The notes below the pieces were generated by a model. It had not been told where the DNA came from. It did no database searches and saw only the letters and a list, made by a program, of their open reading frames with translations. Positions 57,130 to 63,103 of a stretch of 63,103 nt of DNA are shown here, piece after piece; within the stretch, counting starts at the first letter, position 1, and each line of letters opens with the position of its first letter. The stretch comes from Rhizomucor pusillus. Lineage: Eukaryota > Mucoromycota > Mucoromycetes > Mucorales > Lichtheimiaceae. A program made the position numbers and the translations under genes. The stretch is from contig FWWN02000194.1 in NCBI GenBank assembly GCA_900175165.2, positions 1 through 63,103 on the forward strand, given 5' to 3'.

Positions 57130-58551
57130 ATGACAACAACTTCTCTGCTAACAGCCAGCGGTGCAAAGCTGACAATTACTGACACTCAGCTCGTCATCAA
57201 CAACCAGGACGGTGGTGCAAACCAGTCGGTGGATCTCGAGTATATCTACGGGGCACAGCTCTTATCAACGACGACGCCAACAAAAATTTTGATCAATTAC
57301 TGCCACGTTGACGAACCGTCCAGTACCGAGGATAGCAATAGCAACAACAAGACGATTACGGATTTTCGCAGTGTCGGGCAAGCACGTTGGGAGCTCCGTA
57401 CATTGGCATTTGACGTTGTTGCTGGAGAGGACACAGCGACAGCATTTGTAAGCCAAGTTCGGCAAGCAATTCTACCGAAGGAGGAGGGCTTAGATCAGAC
57501 TCGGGTACATGTCATATTAAACCCGGTCGCGGGCGGGCGTCTAGCGACGCAGCAATGGAAGGAGACCGTGAAGCCTATGTTGCTGGCTGCCGGTTTCCAG
57601 GAGAAGAATATCATACTCACGCACACGGAAGCGAACGGCAAGACCCGTGCGTTGGCAAAGCAAATCGGTGTGCAGCTTCTAAGCAGCAGTAATGACAGTT
57701 CTCCGCCTATTGTCATTTGCATGGGTGGCGATGGCACGGTGCACGAAGTGGTGAATGGCTTGTCTGATGCATTCGACGGTCGTGCCTGGTCGTCTAATAA
57801 TATGCCGACATTCCGTCTTGGCATAATTCCTTCCGGCTCTGGCAATGCGTTCTCCCTCAGCTTGAATCACAGCAGCATCGAGCATGCAGCGCTGAAAATC
57901 ATAAAGGGCAAAACGGAGCAGTTCCAGCTCATGGATGCTACTCTTGAGCCAGCATCATCGACAAAAACTCATACTCGGCTTCTTGTTGTCATGAGTTACG
58001 GGTTCCACGCACAGATCGTCTCCAAGTCCAGATACTTGCAATACTTTATGGGCAACAAGCGCTTCAGTCTTGTCGCCATGTTCTTGTTGAAATTCTTGTG
58101 GCAGTATCCGGCTGACCTTGTTTTGAAAGGTGCGCAGCAGTACGACCGTCAGAGCAAGCAGTTTATCAAAAAGACAGATGACGACATCATTGAGCTACTC
58201 GATAGTCAGTTTACATATTTCCTTGCTAGCAAGCAAAAGTCGCTGGAACGTGGATTCCCAATCGCACCCTTTGCGTCGCCGTTTAGTCCCGACATGGACG
58301 TTGTTGTCATGCGAAACGCGACGAGCGAGCAACTTCAGGATGCGAGTATCAAGACGATTCAGGGCGGCCGCCACGTGGACGAGTCCGATATTGTCGAGTA
58401 TTACAAGACACAGGAGCTTGAGCTACGTGTCAAGGAACGGGCTGAAATATGCTTGGATGGCGAAATCGTTAATCTGCCCAAGAACGGTGTTGTACGTCTC
58501 AAGATGATCGGTCCATCCACTGGCGAACCAGAGTTCAGAACGTTCGTGTGA
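57130..58551 (+). CDS. Sphingosine/long-chain-base kinase-like protein (DAGK catalytic domain)
   Basis: A single exon of 473 residues. A ~110-residue N-terminal region resembling a PH-like fold precedes the catalytic domain. The domain opens with VHVILNPVAGGRLATQQW (nucleotide-binding NP.sG), continues with IVICMGGDGTVHEVVNGL (the GGDGT signature near 200), then LGIIPSGSGNAFSLSL, and ends with RAEICLDGEIVNLP, the conserved C-terminal D-GE motif. This matches sphingosine kinases (Lcb4/Lcb5 in yeast) and related ceramide kinases. These phosphorylate long-chain bases at membranes and feed sphingolipid signalling. Exact substrate is not fixed by the sequence, but the layout favours a sphingoid-base kinase. 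The start MTTTSLLTASGAKL is the first ATG. Confidence 0.85.
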   Translation: MTTTSLLTASGAKLTITDTQLVINNQDGGANQSVDLEYIYGAQLLSTTTPTKILINYCHVDEPSSTEDSNSNNKTITDFRSVGQARWELRTLAFDVVAGEDTATAFVSQVRQAILPKEEGLDQTRVHVILNPVAGGRLATQQWKETVKPMLLAAGFQEKNIILTHTEANGKTRALAKQIGVQLLSSSNDSSPPIVICMGGDGTVHEVVNGLSDAFDGRAWSSNNMPTFRLGIIPSGSGNAFSLSLNHSSIEHAALKIIKGKTEQFQLMDATLEPASSTKTHTRLLVVMSYGFHAQIVSKSRYLQYFMGNKRFSLVAMFLLKFLWQYPADLVLKGAQQYDRQSKQFIKKTDDDIIELLDSQFTYFLASKQKSLERGFPIAPFASPFSPDMDVVVMRNATSEQLQDASIKTIQGGRHVDESDIVEYYKTQELELRVKERAEICLDGEIVNLPKNGVVRLKMIGPSTGEPEFRTFV

Positions 58552-59864
58552 TGATTTCGCCAAGTTCAACGATACCTCTTTACTTCTCTACTGTCAGGAG
58601 CAGAGCGCATGCCCGATTTACAGAATTTGTACGTTACCCCCACTTTTCCCTGCAATAAAGTATGTATTATCAGCTCTCTCTATCTCTCTCGCTGTATATA
58701 AACATCCTTTTAAGGGATAGGGGGCGTATTGTTACCGGTGGGTGGACAGCCGAAAAGGAAGGGAAACGCGGAAGAATATTCCACATGTCCTATTCTTGTA
58801 TGTACAAAGCAGCAAGAGCAGCAGGAGCATGAACCCCTGAACACCTGTGCCTCGTTCTCTTTTTCTTTCTTTCTTTAGCTGCCATTGCCAGCAGCAGGCA
58901 AAGGTGGTTACCAGCAAACAGGATCGATCTCGTCAAGATGATTGGTTCGTCGAGCAAAGTTCAGCTTACATTGGATGTGTTACAAGGTATTGCCCATGTT
59001 GTGATGGCGGGCTCATTTGCTGTAAATGGCAAAGGCTTAATTGGCGCCCTGAATTTTTGGAATTAAGAGCTAATAAATGCTGTGGACGATGTATGGTGCA
59101 CACCGAATACGTACCGCTCGTGCTAGGATGACGGCGTACCTTTAAGGGGAGTGCAACGCATGAACGCGTGTTTTGCTTTGCGCGCGCGCGCCACCGCAAG
59201 GAAGGACCGACGCGACAAAAGTGACAACGGGATGAATAATCATCTCGATTTTGCCGCTCTTATGCGGAACTACAAAAGATAAGAGACGCGTCATCAACAA
59301 TGCAACAACTGCAGCAGACGGATTAGAGTGTATGCTTGACATGAAACACGCGCGTTTTGGTGGTAAACAACCACATTGTTTGTATCCAACAATGTCATAT
59401 ATTTTTAATTGCGTCTTAAATTTCTCAGAATATATAAGCTTTTGAAACGTGCTGATCGCCCTTGACAATTAAGCCCCCAGCCCGATGTCACCCCTCTTTG
59501 TTGCACGTCACGAGTTGCTTGCCAATGCAGTGAGGCATATCAAGATGTTAAAATTGGAGGCGAAGTATGTATCTTGATCAACTGACAACATTGATGACGT
59601 GGCGTTGAAGGAGAGGAGGCGGGGGATTGTACGTTACCAATGGCTTGCTTTAAGACATGTAACGGAGGCATCCAGTAGCAAATACGTGAAAGTAAAAAAA
59701 AACGTGAGCTGAGTTGTTTGAATGGGGGAAAATGAGGGTCCTTGTTTTCAATCACACAAGAGTTTAGCCTTCTTTTTTTTTTTTCTTCCCTCTTCTTCTT
59801 CGTTTCTCTTTTCTTTTCCTTGCCTTTCCTTTACTTCCAGCACAACCCAGTTTCTTCTTCTTCG
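58552..59864. other. Gene-free interval
   Basis: About 1.3 kb without a supported gene. Left part: the kinase 3' flank with TC repeats (58,674-58,692). Right part (59,765-59,850): a strongly pyrimidine-rich leader of the next gene. Middle: a short GCGCGC run near 59,178 and poly-T tracts. Confidence 0.5.
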
Positions 59865-62197
59865 ATGTCCAATGCAGCGCACTCAAAGCAGCAACCAGCG
59901 TGGGCTCGGCCAAAGAAACAGCCTCCTCGCTCTTCTGTCAGAAATAAGCGCAATAACAATAGCAGCGCCCAAGCTCCGCCTCAGCAGCAGCACCAGCCGG
60001 TGTACTATTGTTCAGTGCTGCTGCCAGAAACCTCGTCGCGCGCTCGGCTGTTGAGTTCGCGGGATAAATATAACAAGATTCAATTAGCTGATAAGGCTGC
60101 CAAGATGGAAGTAGGTATTGACCCACCCGAGTCTTCCTTTTTGTTCCCTCTTCCGACGATGTTGTACTCACGTTTGTTTCAGGCATACCTCAAGCTACCG
60201 AAAGCTCAGTCCCGAGAAATATTTGCATTGTCGGATCGGCCGAGAATTCCGTTTATTAGGCTTCCACAACAACAGCAGCAAGAGGAGCAAAAACAAGAAG
60301 GGCAGCACCAGCACCAGCAGCCGACGCCGACGCCGGAGGAACCTTCCATAGAAGACAGCGCGAACGTGGATTCGGATGATACTGACGTTGAGGAGCTGTT
60401 TCTGGAATTGGCTCATGAGGTATTAGGATGGCTTGACAGTTTTGGTTAGACTCGTAAGATCTGTATATCTTGATACTCATTACCCCTATAGCTTGACAGC
60501 AACGACAAGGCGATCCAGCGACGCCTCGCAAACGCTACCAAAAATAAGATCACGACGTTTACCTCTGCACCGGTCGATTACTTTTCTTCTCCGGGGATCC
60601 TGTCACCTAAACCTGATGCGAAAAAGGAGGATATTGAACGTGAGTAAACACACAGAAAACCTTAAGACGGATTTTTTGCTTACAAGGAACAAACCCCTCC
60701 GTTGTTACAGAGCACGAAGCGCCACCGAGTATCAATGTACGGATTACGAGCACAGATATTATACAGGACGTATTCCTGTCTCCTATCATCGAGCGCCCAG
60801 CCTTGCTGCAGCAGCAGCAGCAGCCACAGACTATCGATGACGATGACAACAGCGATGAAGAGAACGGAAACACGCAAGATGGAAGGAGTAAAGATGGCGA
60901 CAACGGGCATCAACAGAAGGAGTCCTCCCAGACGAGACCGGATGAAATGCCCCTCAATCCGCCTGCTCCACCCTTTTCGCTGAGACCACCGCCCCACCTT
61001 AGCCGATCGCGGCGCACTTCACGCACAACGCAGCAGATGCGGGAGCAGCAGGTTGCCGCTTCTGCATCGGAGACCCAGTCCCAATCCAGTAGCCGGCATA
61101 GCAGCAGTAGCGCAGTAAGTCCACGATTCATGGCGCTGCGCAAATTAAGCCAAAGTGGACCTGACGAAGATGAAGAAGGAGAGAAGAGTAGCGAGGAGGT
61201 ATGTAAACTACTATCATTTAGTAGTAGAGAAAAGAAAGAGCATACAAGTAATTACCGTTATTTTTTTTTCTCGCAGAATCGGGCAGCAACAACAACCGAC
61301 AAGATAATTTCGCAAGCAGTGCGACGCATGGCCGAGACGCAACGTGCAATGATGGAGGAGCAGAAGCGCGAGATCATAGAGTACATTGACAAGCTGAAAC
61401 CGACCAACCAACTGGAAGAGCTAGAAATGTCGCGAAAGCAGACCGTCGAATTGGAGGCGCAAGTGAATTCGTACCGCATCAACACAATCAAGTTGCAGCG
61501 GCAGTTATTTGAGATGGAGCTGCTAAAAACGCACAATGCCGAGCTGGAGAAACAATGCGATCTGCTTCGGCGACGTAACACAGAGCTTGAGGAACAGACA
61601 GAACAAAGTCAAGATCAGCACGTGGGACGGATCCGCGAGCTCGAGGCACAGGTAACGCACCTCACCCAGGTGCTGAGCATGATGGAGGATGCCGAGAAAC
61701 AGAACCTTGCTGCCGCTGCTGCTCGCAGACGCGACTCCGTCGTGGACTGGGCCGAGGAGCAGGGCTGGGCCGAAAAGTATCGGGAACTGCAAGCACGCTA
61801 CAACCGGCTGGAAAAAGAATTAGAGAAGAAGGAACAACAGCAACAGCAACAACGTCCAGCACCACGACGGCCCACGAGTCCCAAAAAACGGAGCTATTTC
61901 ATGAACGAGCAAGGTCACTTGACATTTACCACTGAAATCAACGGTCAGCTATCCCAGTACACCGTCAAGATCCCTCCTACTAGTTCCAATAACTTTGGAT
62001 CTTCGAAAAGCGATGGCAACCGAACCCCTAGTCCTCCTGCTTACAGGACAGCTGCGCGTCGACGGCCCTTGTCTTCAAATAACATAGCAAATCTTACCAC
62101 CACCACCACTACTACTACTACTACTGCAATTAATAGTAACAACAGCAACAAAAAGCTTAATCCTATGGCGCAACCTTGGAAACTGCCGTCGCCTTAA
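59865..62197 (+). CDS. Coiled-coil protein of unknown function
   Basis: Five exons (59865-60110, 60183-60419, 60492-60639, 60711-61198, 61277-62197) give about 679 residues. I do not recognise the family. The N-terminus is basic and Gln/Asn-rich (RPKKQPPRSSVRNKRNNNSS). A short ordered-looking segment crosses the first intron (LADKAAKMEAYLKLPKAQSR). Acidic and Gln-rich linkers follow. Residues ~400-580 form a long predicted coiled coil (SQAVRRMAETQRAMMEEQKR ... LEAQVTHLTQVLSMMEDAEK). The C-terminus is basic, with a possible strand-rich segment (MNEQGHLTFTTEINGQLSQY) and a Thr run near residues 635-643. A cytoskeletal or polarity scaffold would fit, but that is a guess. Intron 4 (78 bases) is stop-free in frame. 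The start is the first ATG of the frame after the CT-rich leader. Confidence 0.72.
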
Positions 62198-62564
62198 TCT
62201 TGCCTGTACCACACGCACGTCCCAACTTTATTAATTCCTTTCTTTGAAGACCTTTTAATATCCACATTTTTTCCTCCTCATCCTGCTCCCCCTCACTCCC
62301 CTCTCTTTCTTTTTTAGATACCCATCTTCCCCCTTATCCGGTCTTGCAACTAGTAACTTAATGTATACAACCGACGCACGTACTACACACACAAAATATA
62401 CACAAACGCACACGCACAACAGCAACAGCAACAGCAAAAATATATACAATCAGACAAATCTTTTTAATATACAAGCGGACTTGCACAAATATAGTAGAGC
62501 GGCGATAACCACTCAGGAAAATCATCTATCTAGTAGCTTTCCTTCTAAATCTCGATGGTATGAC
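62198..62564. other. Intergenic, 3' flank of the coiled-coil gene
   Basis: AT-rich with CA-rich repeats (62,376-62,440) that probably include the terminator of the coiled-coil gene. No gene is seen. Confidence 0.5.
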
Positions 62565-63103
62565 TCCAATCTGGCATAGACTATTGAATATAATCCTGAA
62601 GTTCAGGACCGCAGCGAGATCCCTGTTTCATAACCTCCTAATGATGTTCTCGCCATCTTGACAGCGTTCGTTCTTAACATCTATCGACTTCTCCCATAAG
62701 TAACAATATTCATACCGTAGGTATCGAGAGAATACAGACCGAAGCAAACCATGGCATATCACTTGTGGCATCTTTGCTCGTCTATAAAGCCTAGGATTTT
62801 TCACCATTTTGAATGTCTCCAAGACGTTGCGCGCAATCAGAGACTTGATGTTTTGAATTCATCGATTAAATAAACTTGGAACCGTTTGTTACATCCTTAA
62901 TAGACCAATACCCGTGGCAGGGTTATGGTGCTTGTTCGTAGTCGAGCTCCGTGCTGACCAGTTTCCAATGATTAAGACAGGATCTTCTCCAAATTGGTCC
63001 ATTATGGCTTTCGCTAGCTCGTCGTCGGTTTGTTTCTTGCATAAATAGGAACGAAAACGTAGCTTCCGGTATATCAAGGATTGATAGTGTCGTGACATTA
63101 TGG
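62565..63103 (-). mobile_element. Decayed Fanzor-like (TnpB-derived) nuclease fragment, runs off the right edge
   Basis: Read on the minus strand from the window edge, three frames together show the C-terminal half of a Fanzor/OrfB-type protein. First, LAKAIMDQFGEDPVLIIGNW, then NPATGIGLLRM (63098-62889). Second, after a frameshift, VYLIDEFKTSSL with the Glu codon at 62858-62860 (RuvC-II-like). Third, back in another frame, LETFKMVKNPRLYRRAKMPQ with CHGLL, and finally a stop codon followed by NRDLAAVLNFRIIF (RuvC-III-like, Asp codon 62619-62621). At least three in-frame stops (near 62889, 62835 and 62628) and two frameshifts make it inactive. The RuvC-I part would lie beyond the window. Fanzors are RNA-guided nucleases of eukaryotic mobile elements. 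No terminal repeats are visible. Confidence 0.62.

Noticed and set aside
60250..60531. Leu-rich minus-strand frames opposite the coiled-coil gene
   Set aside because: Antisense of Gln-rich coding sequence.

Overview
The window is nuclear DNA of a filamentous fungus, most likely an early-diverging mould of the Mucoromycota (Mucorales-type). Genes are dense and lie on both strands. Almost all are split by short introns of about 50-80 bases, usually GT-AG and sometimes GC-AG. The gene content is fungal: DASH subunit Duo1, Kin4-type kinase, class I myosin with an SH3 domain and acidic tail, Svp26, Seb1/Nrd1. Prolines, serines and glutamines are abundant in low-complexity regions. The genus is not determined; the fungal assignment is firm and the phylum is inference.

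Layout, left to right: the end of ureF (+); nrd1/seb1 (+); THO2 (-), convergent with nrd1; about 2.9 kb with decayed repeat sequence (8.7-11.6 kb); a cytochrome P450 (+); a SpoU/TrmH-type RNA methyltransferase (+); a MEF2-type MADS factor (+); SVP26 (-); class I myosin (-), divergent from DUO1 (+); a DUF1838 gene (-); an unrecognised two-exon frame (-); a DRS2-type flippase (-); about 3.5 kb of decayed repeats (31.7-35.4 kb) containing a second copy of the repeat seen at 9.4 kb; an MFS drug:H+ antiporter (+); AAR2 (-); a wax-synthase-like MBOAT protein (+); a KIN4-like kinase (-); an unrecognised single-exon gene with deaminase-like motifs (-); a TALE homeobox gene (+); 2.8 kb without genes; a glycogen-targeting PP1 regulatory subunit (+); a second MFS transporter (+); PEX11 (-); a sphingosine/diacylglycerol-type lipid kinase (+); a coiled-coil protein of unknown function (+); and, running off the right end, a decayed fragment resembling a Fanzor (TnpB-derived) nuclease.

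There is no operon and no clear biosynthetic cluster. The genes are mainly housekeeping: RNA processing and export (Nrd1/Seb1, THO2, AAR2), endocytosis and membrane traffic (myosin-I, Svp26, flippase), chromosome segregation (Duo1, Kin4), lipid and peroxisome biology (PEX11, lipid kinase, wax synthase) and glycogen control (CBM21 protein). Several neighbouring pairs share divergent promoters.

The most interesting observations are: six introns that fit only, or best, with a GCAAGT (GC-AG) donor, all in phase 0; the Fanzor-like remnant at the right edge; the deaminase-like orphan gene; a 54-base stop-free intron at the myosin TEDS-site serine; and a repeat family shared between the two decayed regions. 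All exon borders were derived by eye from reading frame, splice consensus and remembered family conservation, with no alignment software or transcript data.
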